From NCBI RefSeq assembly GCF_032884065.1, contig NC_088866.1, forward strand, positions 54,878,068 through 54,942,067: DNA of 64,000 bases, given 5' to 3'. The position numbers and the translations under genes are program-made. Below the pieces are notes generated by a model. It was not told the DNA's origin. It saw only the letters and a program-made list of their open reading frames with translations, and searched no databases. Origin of the DNA: Artemia franciscana. Lineage: Eukaryota; Arthropoda; Branchiopoda; Anostraca; Artemiidae. Shown one piece after another: positions 11,763 to 24,946 of the stretch (position 1 is the stretch's first letter; the number at the start of each line of letters is the position of its first letter).

Positions 11763-13305
11763 AAATTGAGATATCATTACGGTCAGGTAATGTCAAAGAA
11801 ATAAAGAGAAGTACATTTCCTAAGTTATCTTTGTCAGTCGAAATCTCCTATAAATTTCCCATTGAAAACCTTATTTGTCAGTTATTCATGTATTGAATAG
11901 GCTAAGTTTTTAAGTGTAATCAAAGAGATTGCCAACTATTCCAAAAATTTCTTAGGATAAAAACAATGAAGTAAAACGCTATAGAGCTTCCAAAGTGATG
12001 TGTCAATTAATAATTCTAAAAATTAGATCTAAAATAGTTAGGTAATGTTGAACAAATGTAGTAAATTACGCCTCCAAAGTTATTTCTGTCAGTCCTAACA
12101 TCCTGTAATTTCGATTTTAATTTTTTTTTTTTTTTTGTCTGCAATTCTACTGAAAGTGCCGAAATTTTCAATATGGTCAGAATGGTTGCCACCTATTCCG
12201 ATACTTTCAAACTCTTTTAATGAGTTACGATATCATTACGGTCAGATAATGTCAAAGAAATAAAGAGAAGTACATTTCCATAGTTATCTTTGTCAGTCGA
12301 AATATCCTATAAATTTCCAATTGAAAACATTATTTGTCAGTTATTCATGTATTGAATGGGCTAAGTTTTTAAGTGTAATCAAAGAGATTGCCAACTATTC
12401 CAAAAATTTCTTAGGATAAAAACAATGAAGTAAAACGCTATAGAGCTTCCAGATTGATGTGTCAATTAATGATTATAAAAATTAGATTTAAAATAGTTAG
12501 GTGATGTTGAACAAATGTAGTAAATTACGCCTCCAAAGTTATTTCTGTCAGTCATAACATCCTTTAATTTTGATTTAAAAATTTTTTTTGTCTGCTATTC
12601 TACTGAAAGTACCAAAATTTTCAATATGGTCTGAATGGTTGCCAACTATTCCGGTACTTTCAAACTCTTTTAATGAGTTAGTTATAATTCAAAATATACA
12701 GAAATTGCAGCGAAATACAATGACCAAGGAATTTAGATTTAATAATAGTAAGATAATGTGAAAAATAGCATATTACATTTCGAAAATTATTTTTGTCAAT
12801 TGTAATATCCAATAATTTTCCATTCAATTTTTTTTTTGTCAGTTAGCCAAAGTATTGAAAGCAGACATTTTTTAACAATTGAAAGATCTCCAGAGCATTC
12901 TAGTGAGTGAAGTTAAACTTCATAAATTCCAAAAAGTATTGTAAAAATTAATTATCATAAAACCCATATTAAAAAAAGAGTAGTTGATATTAAATAAATA
13001 AAAAAATATCGAATTTCCGACGTTATTTCTGTTTCTCGTGAAGTTCTATAATTTCCCTTTTAAAAATATTATCAGTCGAGATTTTTCAATATAATCTCAT
13101 TTCCCCTTTAACAATTTTTTGTAAGTGAAATTGTAAGTCGAAAGGACATGATCTTTTGGTATAATCTGAGATTTCGCAAGCAACTACTAAATTCCAAGCA
13201 TTTTAATGAATGAAGCTACAATGAAATTTAGATTCAAATATGGTTGGGTAATATAAAAGAAATACTGTAAGTTCTCTTATAAAGTTATTTCTGCCGGTTT
13301 AACAG
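11763..13305. repeat. Satellite C array, about 220-bp monomer with a 459-bp tandem duplication
   Basis: Recurrent text: GTTAGGTAATGTCAAA, AAGTTATTTCTGTCAGT, ATTTTCAATATGGTC-type and TGAAGTTAAAC. Bases 11771-12229 are repeated almost exactly at 12230-12680 (offset 459), so two monomers were duplicated together recently. The array is cut at the right by a (TA)n tract and Helitrons, and resumes at 17192. Confidence 0.75.
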
Positions 13306-13433
<128 letters not shown>

Positions 13434-13587
13434 CTACTAGCTGTTGGGGTGGCGCGAAGCGCCACCCCAACACCTATTTGGTGGGGGCGCTTCGCCCCCC
13501 CCAAGCCCCTCCGCGCGCGTAAGTCGTTACGCGCCGTATTAGTTACGCGCCATTGTAGTTGTGTCCCTGTGTCCCACCTGTGAATAT

Positions 13588-13734
<147 letters not shown>

Positions 13735-13735
13735 T

Positions 13736-13930
13736 TTAACTACGTAAAACTTGCGAATATACAACATTCTTTGCTGTCCCATTGTCTGTGCATACAAATA
13801 GATTGTCAGGTTTACCGACTCTTGAACATGCAACATATATGGTCCATGGGAAAACAATCCGTATTCAGATCCATACCTCATGATTCTAATGATTGCCCTT
13901 GAGCTTTGTTGATGGTGATTGCTAATCGAC
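13736..13930 (-). pseudogene. Helitron helicase C-terminal fragment, copy 1
   Basis: On the minus strand, pieces in different frames read [13 protein letters not shown] (helicase motif region), then [13 protein letters not shown], then VYSQVLRS and a stop. [10 protein letters not shown] is motif VI of Pif1-family Helitron helicases and the protein normally ends a few residues later, as here. A one-base loss before YVAC and a stop after SLE break the frame. About 60 residues of a protein that is normally well over 1000. Confidence 0.8.
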
Positions 13931-14228
13931 CATTCCCTGTGTCGCCGTCGTCATTTATATATCCCCCTGTGCCCCCTGGCGTCCTCATTGTAGTTGTGTC
14001 CCTGTGTCCCGGTCGTCATTTATATTCCCTGTGTCCCGGTCGTGATTTGTGTCCCGGTGTCCCACTCTGTGATTTCTCTTTGAGTGTCCTGGACGTCATT
14101 TATATTCCTTGTGTACCGGTGTCCCGGTCGTCATTTCTGTCCCGGTGTCCCGGTCTGTATATACATTCGTTTTTGAATCGGTCTTTTTTTTAGTTTTTAG
14201 TTTTTTATCTTTTTTTTAGTTTTTTTAG

Positions 14229-15300
14229 TTATACCTCATGATTCTAATGATTGCCGTTGAGCTTTGTTGATGGTGAATGCTAATCGAACATTCCCTGTGT
14301 CCCTGTCGTCATTTATATATCCCCCTGTGCCCCCCGGCGTCCCCGTTGTAGTTGTGTCCCTGTGTCCCGGTCGTCATTTATATTCCCTGCGTCCCGGTGG
14401 TCATTTGTATCCCGGTGTCCCGGTCTGTATATACATTCGTTTTTGAAATGGTATATGATGAAATAAATTTTTGTATTTTTCCCATTTTTTCTTTTTAATT
14501 TTTTTTTGGTTTTTACTTTTTTTAGTTTTTTTATCTTTTTCCCCCCGGTGTCCTCGTTGTAGTAGTGTCCCTGTGTCCCGGTCGTCAATTATATTCCCTG
14601 TGTCCCGGTCGTCATTTGTGTCCCGGTGTCCCAGTCTGTGATTTCTCTTTGAGTGTCCTGGGCGTCATTTATATTCCTTGTGTACCGGTGTCCCGGTCGT
14701 CATTTCTGTCCCGGTGTCCCGGTCTGTATATACATTCGTTTTTGAATTGGTCTTTTTTTTAAGTTTTTAGTTTTTTACCTTTTTTTAGTTTTTTTAGTTA
14801 TACCTCATGATTCTAATGATTGCCGTTGAGCTTTGTTGATAGTGAATGCTAATCGAACATTCCCTGTGTCCCCGTCGTCATTTATATATCCCCCTGTGCC
14901 CCCCGGCGTCCCCGTTGTAGTTGTGTCCCTGTGTCCCGGTCGTCATTTATATTCCCTGCGTCCCGGTCGTCATTTGTATCCCGGTGTCCCGGTCTGTATA
15001 AACATTCGTTTTTGAAATGGTATATGATGAAATAAATTTTTGTATTTTTCCCATTTTTTTCTTTTTAATTTTTTTTTGGTTTTTACTTTTTTTTAGTTTT
15101 TTTTTATCTTTTTTCTTTTTATTTTTTTTCATTTTTATTTTTTTAGTTTTTATTTTCTCCTTTATTTTTCATTTTTTTTCCTTTTTTTCTTTTTTTTTCT
15201 TTTTTAGTTTTTTTAGTTTTTTAGCTTTTTTAGTTTTTTTATTAGTTTTTAGTTTTGTTTTCTTTTTAGTTTTTTTGTAGTTTTTACCTTTTTTTTAGTT
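14229..15300. repeat. Tandem 570-bp units within the Helitron body
   Basis: The segment ATACCTCATGATTCTAATGA...TTTGTTGATGGTGA followed by minisatellite text starts at 13876, 14231 and 14801. The last two are 570 bp apart and nearly identical. Each carries the NKAQG-type helicase scrap (minus) fused to GTCCCGGTCGTCATTT repeats, so the helicase fragment was amplified along with the minisatellite. 15020-15300 is a T-rich tract of TTTTTAGT type. Confidence 0.7.
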
Positions 15301-16345
15301 TTTTTAGTTGTTTTTTTTTACTTATGTCCTGGTTGTCATTTATGCTCCCTGTGTCCCGGTCGTCAGTTGTGTCCCGGTGCTTTGTTGATGGTGATTGCTA
15401 ATCGAACATTCCTTGTGTCCCGGTCGCTTTCTCTTTGAGTGTCCTGGTCGTCATTTATATTCCCTATGTGCCGGTGTCCCGGTCGTCATTTGTGTCCCGA
15501 TATCCCGGTCTGTAATTTCGTCAGTCGAAAACATGACGTCAGTCAACACACAAACATGACGTCACCCGACAGGCCAACACACACACAGACAACTCATTTT
15601 TATATATATAGATAGATATATAAAAATAAGTTGTCTGTGTGTGTGTTTCGAGTGACGTCATGTTTGTGTGTCGACTGACATCATGTTTGTTGATTGACGA
15701 AATTACGCACCGGGACATCGGGACACAAATGACGACCGGGACACCGGGACATCTATCTATATAAAAATAAGTTGTCTGTGTGTCTGTGTGTCGAGTGACA
15801 CACACTTATTTTTTTTTTTTTTTTTTTTTTAGTTTTTCTAGTTTTTTAGCTTTTTTAGTTTTTTTATTAGTTTTTAGTTTTGTTTTCTTTTTAGTTTTTT
15901 TTGTAGTTTTTACCTTTTTTTTAGTTTTTTTAGTTTTTTTTTACTTATGTCCTGGTTGTCATTTATGCTCCCTGTGTCCCGATCGTCATTTGTGTCCCGG
16001 TGCTTTGTTGATGGTGATTGCTAATCGAACATTCCTTGTGTCCCGGTCGCTTTTTCTTTGAGTGTCCTGGTCGTCATTTATACTCCCTATGTGCCGGTGT
16101 CCCGGTCGTCATTTGTGTCCCGATGTCCCGGTCTGTAATTTCGTCAGTCGAAAACATGACGTCAGTCAACACACAAACATGACGTCACCCGACAGGCCCA
16201 CACACACACAGACAACTCATTTTTATATATATAGATAGATATATAAAAATAAGTTGTCTGTGTGTGTTTCGAGTGACGTCATGTTTGTGTGTCGACTGAC
16301 GTCATGTTTGTTGTTTGACGAAATTACACACCGAGACATCGGGAC
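15205..16345. repeat. 623-bp direct duplication containing head-to-head Helitron 5' ends
   Basis: CTTATGTCCTGGTTGTC at 15321 recurs at 15944, and similarity continues past the hairpins to about 15720 and 16345. Each copy contains a palindrome (15578-15645 and 16201-16267) of two facing 5' ends, CACACACAGACAAC.CATTTTTATATAT against its complement. Confidence 0.75.
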
Positions 16346-16708
16346 ATAGGGAATATAAATGACGAACGGGACACTCAAAGAGAAAGCGACCGGGACACAA
16401 GGAATGTTCGATTAGCAATCACCATTAACAAAGCACCGCGACACACATGACGACCGGGACACAGGGAATATAAAAGACGACCAGGACACTCAAAGAGAAA
16501 TTACAGACCGGGACACCGGAACACAAATGACGACCGGGACAAAAATGACGACCGGGACACAGGGAATATAAATGACGACCGCGACACTCAAAGAGAAATT
16601 ACAGACTGGGACACCGGGACACAAATGACGACTGGGACACAGGGAAACAACAACAACGGGGACGCCGGGGGCACAGGGGGATATATAAATGACGACAGGG
16701 ACACAGAG

Positions 16709-16910
16709 AATGTTCGATTGGCAATCACCATCAACAAAGCTCAAGGAAAATCATTAGAATAATGAGGTATAGATCTGAATCCAGATTGTTTTTCCCCTTG
16801 GACAATTATATGTTGCATTTTCAAGAGTCGGTAAACCTGACAATCTATTTATATGCACAGACAATGGGATAGCCAAGAATGTTGTACATTCCCAAGTTTT
16901 ACGTAGTTAA
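16709..16910 (+). pseudogene. Helitron helicase C-terminal fragment, copy 2
   Basis: Plus strand: [14 protein letters not shown], a stop and frame changes, then [36 protein letters not shown] and the stop TAA at 16908-16910. This is the best-preserved copy of the conserved C-terminus (motif VI). It lies in inverse orientation to copy 1. Confidence 0.8.
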
Positions 16911-17038
16911 AAATATATATCTATCTATCTATATTCACAGGTGGGACACATGGACACAACTACAATGGCGCGTAACTAATATGGCGCGTAACGACTTGCG
17001 CGGGGGGGGGGCTTGATGGGGCGCGCGAAGCGCCCCCA

Positions 17039-17796
<758 letters not shown>

Positions 17797-19500
17797 TATC
17801 AAACAATTCGTGGCAACGAACTGTAATAAGGAGCGACCCGGCTCAATAGTAACCAAAACTCTAAAAAATGGAATTTTGATACCAATAACTACATCAAAAG
17901 AATTGCGATTTAATGCTGATTTTAAATATATAAGTTTCATCAAGTTTAGTTCTACTCATCAAAAGTTACGAGCCTGAGGAAATTTGCCTTATTTTAGAAA
18001 ATAGGAGAAAAAACCCTCTAAAAGTCATAGAATTTTAACGAAAATCACACCATCAGATTCAGCGAATCAGAGAACCCTATTGTAGAAGTTTCAAGCTCCT
18101 ATCTACAAAAATGTGGAATTTTGTATTTTTTGCCAGAAGGCAGATCACGGATGCGTGTTTATTTGTTTGTTGTTTTTTTTTTTTTTTCAGGGGTGATCGT
18201 ATCGACCCAGTGGTCATTGAATGTTGCGAGAGGACTCATTCTAACGGAGATGAGAAGTTCTAGTGCCCTTTTTAAGTGACCAAAAAATTGGAGGGCACCT
18301 AGGCCCCTCCCACGCTAATTATTTTCCCAAAGGCAACGGATCAAAATCCTGAGATAGCCATTTTATTCAACGTTGTCGAAAAACCTTATAACTATGTCTT
18401 TGGGGACGACTTACCCCCCACAGTCCCCGTGGGAGGGGCTACAAGTTACAAACTTTGACCAGTGCTTACATATAGTAATGGTTATTGGAAAGTGTACAGA
18501 CGTTTTCAGGGGGATTTTTCGGTTGGGGGAGGGGTTGAAAAGGGAGGATATGCTGTGGGACCATTCCATCGAGAAATTTGTCATGAGGGAAGGAAATTTT
18601 CATGAAGGGAGCGCAGGATTTTCTAGTATTATTAAAAAAACAATGAAAAAATAAATATGAAAAAGTTTTTTCAACTGGAAGTAAGGAGCAGCATTAAAAC
18701 TTAAAACGAACAGAAATTATTACGCATATGAGGGGCTCACCTCCTCCTAATACCTCGCTCTTTACGCTAAAGTGTTTTTAGTAATATCAACTATTGATTC
18801 TACGGCTTTTGTGATTCAGGGGTCATTCTCAATGAATTGGGACAAAAATTTAAGCTTTAATGTAAAGAGCGAGGTACTGACGAGGGGGTGAACCCCCTCA
18901 TATATGTAACAAAAACATGAGAATACAAAAGTTCTTTACGTAAGCTTATTTATAAGTTACGTATATCTTTTACTAATAAAAACATTCGTAAAAAATTGAA
19001 AGTTCTAGTTGCCTTTTTAAGTAACCAAAAAATCGTATGGCAACCAGGCTTCCTCCCCCATTCCTTTTTTTCTCAAAATTATTCGATCAAAACTATCAGA
19101 AGGCCATTTAGCCAAAAAAAACTTGCAAATTTCGTTTTAATTATTCCCCTGCGGAGAACCAAAATCAAAACATGCATTGATTCAAAAACGTTTAGAAATT
19201 AAATAAGAAAAACAAGTTTTTTTAGCTGAAAGTAAGGAGTGACATTAAAACTTAAAACGAACTGAAATTACTTCGTATATGAAAGGGGCTGCTTCCTCAT
19301 CAACGCCCCGCTCTTTACGCTAAAGTTTTTTACTGTTTTGAAAAGCAGAGTTGAGAGAAAGAGTCAAGCTTTAGCGTAAAGAGCGGGGCGTTGATGAGGA
19401 AGCAGTCCCTTTCATATTCGAAGTAATTTCAGTTCGTTTTAAGTTTTAATGTCACTCCTTACTTTCAGCTAAAAAAAACCTTTTTTTTCAATTTAATTAT
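17797..19500 (+). repeat. Dispersed repeat A, copy 2, with complete foldback end
   Basis: Starts TCAAACAATTCGTGGCAACG with the hairpin at 17804-17823. Its landmarks follow the order of copy 1, including CCTCATATATGTAACAAAAA near 18896-18920, which is the empty counterpart of the Helitron insertion site at 21410/22897. It ends in the long foldback at 19211-19482. Confidence 0.8.
19211..19482. repeat. Foldback (hairpin) element, about 270 bp
   Basis: The left arm runs from AAACAAGTTTTTTTAGCTGAAAG through TAAGGAGTGACATTAAAAC to CGCTCTTTACGCTAAAG. The right arm is its near-exact inverse complement, from CTTTAGCGTAAAGAGCGGGG to CTTTCAGCTAAAAAAA. Arms are about 120 bp around a short spacer containing GAGTTGAGAGAAAGAG. 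Confidence 0.9.
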
Positions 19501-20720
19501 TAAATAAATGACCATGTTATTTAGATTGAAAAACGGTTAAGTAACCTGGAAGAAATATAGGAAATTGATGAAATAGATTCGGATGTGCAGTTAGTCCGTG
19601 CATTGAAAAAACCTGATCTTCTGCTATATGAAAAGAACTTTGCGATGGTCTTTTGCTATGAGAAATCGAAAACAATTACAACATTTTCTAAGCGCTTAAA
19701 TGATTTAAGTCAAGTGTATAAACTCCAATTTTGTGAAAATTAATGTTCATTAATTTGGTCACGAAGCTAAATATTGGTGTAAAAATGGTTAGGTAATGTC
19801 CAAAAAATCAAGAAAATTGCACTACCGAATTTATCTTATTTTTCAAGGGATTAAATTTTCGGTATAACCTAAGAAAATCCAACAATTATAAAATTTCCTG
19901 AGCATTTTTATGAATGAAGCCTGACTCCACAGAATAATCAGAAAATTAATAACCATTAAATTTGTATTTAAAAACAGTTTTTCAATGTCAAATAAATCTA
20001 GAAAATTGCACTTCCAAAGTTATTTCAGTCAGTTTTAAAGACCCATAATTTTCCTTTTAAGATCTTTTTTTTCAGTAAATCCACGTATCAAATGGAGCCA
20101 ATTTTAGGATAACAAAACTTCAAAATTTGTTTTCAAACTTTTTTGGGATCTTCACATGACAATGCCGGCCAAAGAAGCTTCAAGGCATCAGCATAGAGTA
20201 TTAATTTACTAAAATTTGGAAAATTTTTCAAAAATTTGGGAAAAATTGACAAAACTTCAAAAGTCTTTTGGGTATTCTTATGAAGTTCAACACAGTAAAC
20301 TCCACATAATATTTGACAAATAATTATCATGGAATTTAGATTTGAAACGATTCGATAATGTCGAAGAGACTTAGAAAGCTTCATTTCCAAAATTATTCAT
20401 GTTTATTTACGTTTTATAATTTTTCAATAGTCTAAGAAGTTACCAAAAATTTCGAAATTTAGATTTTAAAACTGTTACGTAATGTCGGGGAAATCGAGCA
20501 AACTTCCGAATTTAACCCTGTCAATTGTAAATTCCTATAATTTTTCTTTTGAATTTTTGTTAGTTAGATCATGTTTTGAAAGAAAATGAATTTTTTTCTT
20601 TATCCTGAGAAATCGTAAACAATGACAAAATTTCTGGCCAAGAAATTTATATTTTAAAACAGTTGTTTAACGTTAAAGAAATCTAGCAAGTTGATCGAGG
20701 GAATAATTACCGTTCGTTTT
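19501..20720. repeat. Satellite C array, third block
   Basis: Diverged units with GGTTAGGTAATGTC, AATTTTCCTTTT and TCAGTTAG/TCAGTAAAT text. No gene. Confidence 0.65.
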
Positions 20721-20754
20721 GAGTGTTTATGTTGCTCTTACTTTCATTAGGAAA

Positions 20755-21115
20755 TTAAATATAAAAAAAAACAAGTTTTTTAAATGAAAGAAAGGAGCGA
20801 CATTAAAACTTAAAACGAACAGAAATTACTCCGTATATGAAAGGGGCTCACCTCCTCCTAATAGCTCGCTCTTTACGCTAAAGTATTTTTAGTAATTTCA
20901 ACTATTTATTCAAATAGTAGATTCGTTTGACTCTCAAAGTTTGACTCTTTCTCTTAACTCTACATTTTAAAACAGTAAAAAACTTTAGTGTAAAGAGCGA
21001 GGCGTTGAGAAGGAAAAGTCCCTTTCATATACGGAGTAATTTCTGTTCGTTTTAAGTTTTAATGTCGATCCTTACTTTCATTTAAAAAACTTGTTTTTTT
21101 TATTTAATTTCTGAA
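20755..21115. repeat. Foldback element with an asymmetric insertion
   Basis: Arms as in 19211-19482 (AAACAAGTTTTTTAAATGAAAG ... CTTTCATTTAAAAAACTTG), but the left half continues into repeat A text (AGTATTTTTAGTAATTTCAA) before the right arm, so the centre is chimeric. Confidence 0.75.
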
Positions 21116-21410
21116 CGTTTTTGAATCAATGTATGTTTTGATTTTGGCTGTCCGCAGAGGAATAATTAAAACGAAATTTGTATATTTATTTTTTTTTTTT
21201 GGCTAAATAGCTTTCTCATAATTTTGATCGAATGATTTTGAGAAAAAAAGAGCGGGGGAGGAGGCCTAGTTGCCCTCCGATTTTCGGTTAATTAAAAAGG
21301 CAACTAGAACTTCTAATTTTTTAAGGAATCTTTTTATAAGTAAAAGATATACGTAACTTATTAATTAGCTTACGTAAAGAACTTTTGTATTCTGATGTTT
21401 TTATTACATA

Positions 21411-21445
21411 CTAGCTGTTGGGGTGGCGCTTCGCGCCACCCCAAC
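21411..21445 (-). terminator. Helitron 3' hairpin and CTAG terminus
   Basis: Plus strand CTAGCTGTTGGGGTGGCGCT, then TCGCGCCACCCCAACA. On the minus strand this is a 13-bp-arm GC hairpin, two bases, then CTAG, followed by host T. Helitron 3' hairpins serve as the rolling-circle termination signal. The gap of two bases is shorter than the usual 10-12. Confidence 0.8.
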
Positions 21446-22896
21446 ACCTAGTTGGTGGGGGCGCTTCGCGCCTCCCCCAAGCCCCCCCGCGCGCGTAAGT
21501 CGTTACGCGCCATAATAGTTACGCGCCATTGTAGTTGTGTCCCTATGTCCCACCTGTGAATATAGATATATATATATATATGGTTTTAACTACGTAAAAC
21601 TTGCGAATATACAACATTCTTTGCTGTCCCATTGTCTTTGCATATAAATAGATTGTCAGGTTATCCCCCTGTTTCCCCCGGTGTCCCCGTTGTAGTTGTG
21701 TCCCTGTGTCCCGGTCGTCATTTATATTCCCTGTGTCCCGGGTCCCGGTCATCATTTGTATCCCGGTGTCCCGGTCTGTATATACATTCGTTTTTTAGTT
21801 TTGTTTTTCTCCTTTATTTTTTTCCTTTTTTTTTCTTTTTTAGCTTATTTAGATTTTTAGATTTTTTAGTTTTTTTTATTAGTTTTTAGTTTTTATTTCT
21901 TTTTAGTTTTTTTGTCCCGGTCGTCATTTATATCCCCCTGTTTCCCCCGGTGTCCCCGTTGTAGTTGTGTCCCTGTGTCCCGGTCGTTATTTATTTTTTA
22001 GTTTTTTACCTTTTTTTAGTTTTTTTAGTTTTTTAGCTTTTTTATTTTTTTTTATTAGTTTTTAGTTTTTTTGTAGTTTTTGCCTTTTTTTTAGTTTTTT
22101 TAGTTTTTTAGCTTTTTTATTAGTTTTTAGTTTTTTTTGTAGTTTTTGCCTTTTTTTAGTTTTTTTAGTTTTTTAGCTTTTTTATTTTTTTTATTAGTTT
22201 TTAGTTTTTTTTGTAGTTTTTGCCTTTTTTTAGTTTTTTCAGTTTTGACGTCACCTGATCCAGTTTTTTCAGGTGACGTCACCTGATCCACGATCCACAG
22301 ATCCACAGACAACTTATTTTTATATATATAGATAGTTTTTTTTTTTTTACTTATGTCCTGGTCGTCATTTATACTCCCTGTGTCCCGGTGCTTTGTTGAT
22401 TGCTAATCGAACATTCCTTTTGTCCTGGTCGCTTTCTCTTTGAGTGTCGTCATTTATTAGTTTTTTCCTTTTTTTTTAGTTTTTTATTGGTTTTTACCTT
22501 TATTTTAGCTTATTTTTCAGTTTTTTCCTTTTTTTTATTTTTTTTTTATTTTTAATTTTTTTTAGTTTTTTACCTTTTTTTAGTTTTTTTAGTTTTTTTA
22601 GTTTTTTAGCTTTTTTACTTTTTTTATTAGTTTTTAGTTTTTTTTTGTAGTTTTTGCCTTTTTTTAGTTTTTTCAGTTTTTTTTTTAGTTTTTTATTGGT
22701 TTTTACCTTTATAGTTTTTTTAGTTTTTTAGCTTTTTTATTTTTTTTATTAGTTTTTAGTTTTTTTTTGTAGTTTTGCCTTTTTTTAGTTTTTTCAGTTT
22801 TGACGTCACCTAATCCAGTTTTTTCAGGTGACGTCACCTGACACATCCATCCATCCATCCACAGACAGACAACTTATTTTTATATATATAGATAGA
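21411..22896 (-). mobile_element. Complete non-autonomous Helitron, 1486 bp
   Basis: Minus strand: 5' end TCTATCTATATATATAAAAA, then TAAGTTGTCTGTCTGTGG; 3' end is the hairpin GTTGGGGTGGCGC-TTC-type (complementary arms around GCGCCACCCCAAC) followed by AG and CTAG. It lies between A and T of repeat A, the rule for Helitrons, with no target duplication. The interior is TTTTTAGTTTTTT minisatellite, GTCCCGGT repeats, a short helicase scrap (21584-21661, LYVAC-side tail) and a second, internal 5' end (near 22336). The 3' subterminal block has the GGCGCGTAAC repeats. There is no replication-initiator domain, so it must have moved in trans. Confidence 0.88.
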
Positions 22897-23962
22897 TATG
22901 AGAGGGTTCGCCCCCTCGCCAGTACCTCGCTCTTTACATTAAAGCTTAAATTTTGTCCCAATTCATTAAGAATCACCCCTGAATCACAAAAGCCGCAGAA
23001 TAAATAGTTGAAATTACTAAAAATACTTTAGCGTAAAGAGCGAGGTATTGGGAGGAGGTGAGCCCCTAATATGGGTACTAATTTCTGTTCGTTCCAAGTT
23101 TTAATGCTGCTGCTTACTTGCAGCTGAAAAAGAAAACTTTTTCATATTTATTTTTTCATTGTTTTTTTTTTAAGTAATGCTAGTAAATCCTGCGCTCCCT
23201 TCATGGAAATATTCTTCCCCCATGACAAATTCCTCGATGGAAAGTTCCCCCAGCATATCCCCCTCTTCTCAACCCCTACCTCCAACCAAAAAATCCTCCT
23301 GAAAACGCCTGTACACTTCCCAATAACCATTACTATATGTAAGCACTGGTCAAAGTTTTGAAATTGTAATCCCTCCCACGGGTACTGTGGGGGAGTAAAT
23401 CGTCCCCTATCTCAGAATTTTGATCCGTTGATAATAATTAGCGTGGGAGGGGGCCTAGGTGCCCTCCAATTTTTTGGTCACTTAAAAAAGGCACTAGAAC
23501 TTTTTATTTCCGTTATAATGAGCCCTCTCGCAACATTCTAGGACAACTGGGTCGATAGGATCACCCCTGGGAAAAAAAAAACAAAAACAAACAAACAAAT
23601 AAACACTCTTCCGTGATCTGCCTTCTGGCAAAATATATAAAATTCCACATTTTTGTAGATAGGAGCTTGAAACTTCTACAGTAGGGTTCTCTGATACGCT
23701 GAATCTGATGGTATAATTTTCGTTAAGATTCTATTACTTTTAGGGGGTGTTTTCTCCTATTTTCTAAAATAACGCAAATTTTCTCAGGCTCGTAACTTTT
23801 GATGGGTAAGACTAAACTTGGTGAAACTTATATATTTAAAATCAGCATTAAAATGCAATTCTTTTGATGTAGCTATTGGTACCAAAATTCCATTTTTTAG
23901 AGTTTTGGTTACTATTGAGCCGGGTCGCTCCTTACTACAGTTCGTTATCACGAACTGTTTGA

Positions 23963-24660
23963 AACTGTTTTTTATTGAAGTCAATTTTAACCAGAAATTA
24001 CAGTTGAAGAATAAATTTAAAAAAGGGAGCAAAACTAAAATAATCTTATCAATCATCAAGATAACAGATGCTGAAATAAATGTATAAGTAAATCATAAAA
24101 AAGTAAAGATAAAAACATATACTTAAGTCAAACTTAACCTGAAAAATTACTAAAAACATAACTTTGGTTGCTACCCCTACCCTGACCGTAAACCTTCTAA
24201 AGCGTATTGCGTCATTTATATTCATTGAAAACCATGTGTATTTTAAGCAGTGTACTTTGATTTTTCAATCTCGGTTAAATTTAGACAAAGCTCTGATAGG
24301 AGATTAATGAATTCTTTGCCAATGCCATTTTTGAGTATAGCCTTCCTAAGCCACGGTTTTGAATTACCTAGGACGGAAAAAATATCTGTTTTCAACTAGT
24401 TTCTTTAGTGTCATGGTGGCAACTAATGACCTATTTTACTGTTCACGGGTAGATATAAAAGTAATGTCATTGTCAAAAATATCAGTGACTACACATAAAT
24501 CATCGGTGTGCTTTGATTGAGATCTAATAAAATTTAATCACAGGGTGTATTTGTAGCCTTATTGTATGCCGAGAGCAGAAATTTCTTTTCACCAGAATAT
24601 ATTTGTTTGTTTAAAGTTACGAGGAAACTTGAATCACTAACAGCCCTGTAGATAATATTA
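23963..24660. other. Non-coding, nothing recognised
   Basis: AT-rich unique-looking DNA between repeat A copy 3 and a foldback element. Short ORFs here have no domain I know. Confidence 0.4.
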
Positions 24661-24946
24661 AATAAAAAAACAAGTTTTTTAAATGAAAGTAAGGAGCAAC
24701 ATTAAAACTTAAAACGAACAGAAATTACTCCGTATATGAAAGGGGCTTTTCCACCTCAACGCCTCGCTCTTTACGCTAAAGTGTGACTCTTTCCCTTAAC
24801 TCTATTTTTAAAACAGTAAAAAACTTTAGCGTAAAGAGCGGGCCGTTGAGGAGGAAAAGCCCCTTTCATATAAGGAGTAATTTCTGTTCGTTTTAAGTTT
24901 TAATGTTGCTCCTTACTTTCATTTAAAAAAAAACTTGTTTTTTTAT
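24661..24946. repeat. Foldback element, near-perfect, 286 bp
   Basis: Arms of about 120 bp: AAACAAGTTTTTTAAATGAA...GCGTAAAG-type left and right complements, differing at a handful of bases (for example CGCCTCGC against CGGCCCGC). Spacer GTGTGACTCTTTCCCTTAAC and following. It is flanked at the right by the inner part of repeat A. Confidence 0.9.

Larger units (their letters stand above)
21116..23962 (-). repeat. Dispersed repeat A, copy 3, split by a Helitron
   Basis: Repeat A in reverse orientation: 21116-21410 and 22897-23962, ending with the hairpin CAGTTCGT...ACGAACTG at 23938-23957 and GTTTGA. The two parts join without gain or loss of bases when the Helitron at 21411-22896 is removed. 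Confidence 0.85.

Noticed and set aside
15017-15280. Phe-rich ORFs resembling membrane proteins
   Set aside because: Poly-T and TTTTTAGT minisatellite inside Helitrons; no codon bias, start context or conserved motif.
13906-16744. ORFs rich in CPGRHLYSLCPG-type repeats
   Set aside because: They follow the GTCCCGGTCGTCATTT minisatellite, which is open in several frames and on both strands; not a protein family.
13906-16744. CRISPR-like array of short GC-rich repeats
   Set aside because: Repeat and spacer lengths are irregular, the 'spacers' are also repeats, and the DNA is eukaryotic with Helitron ends.
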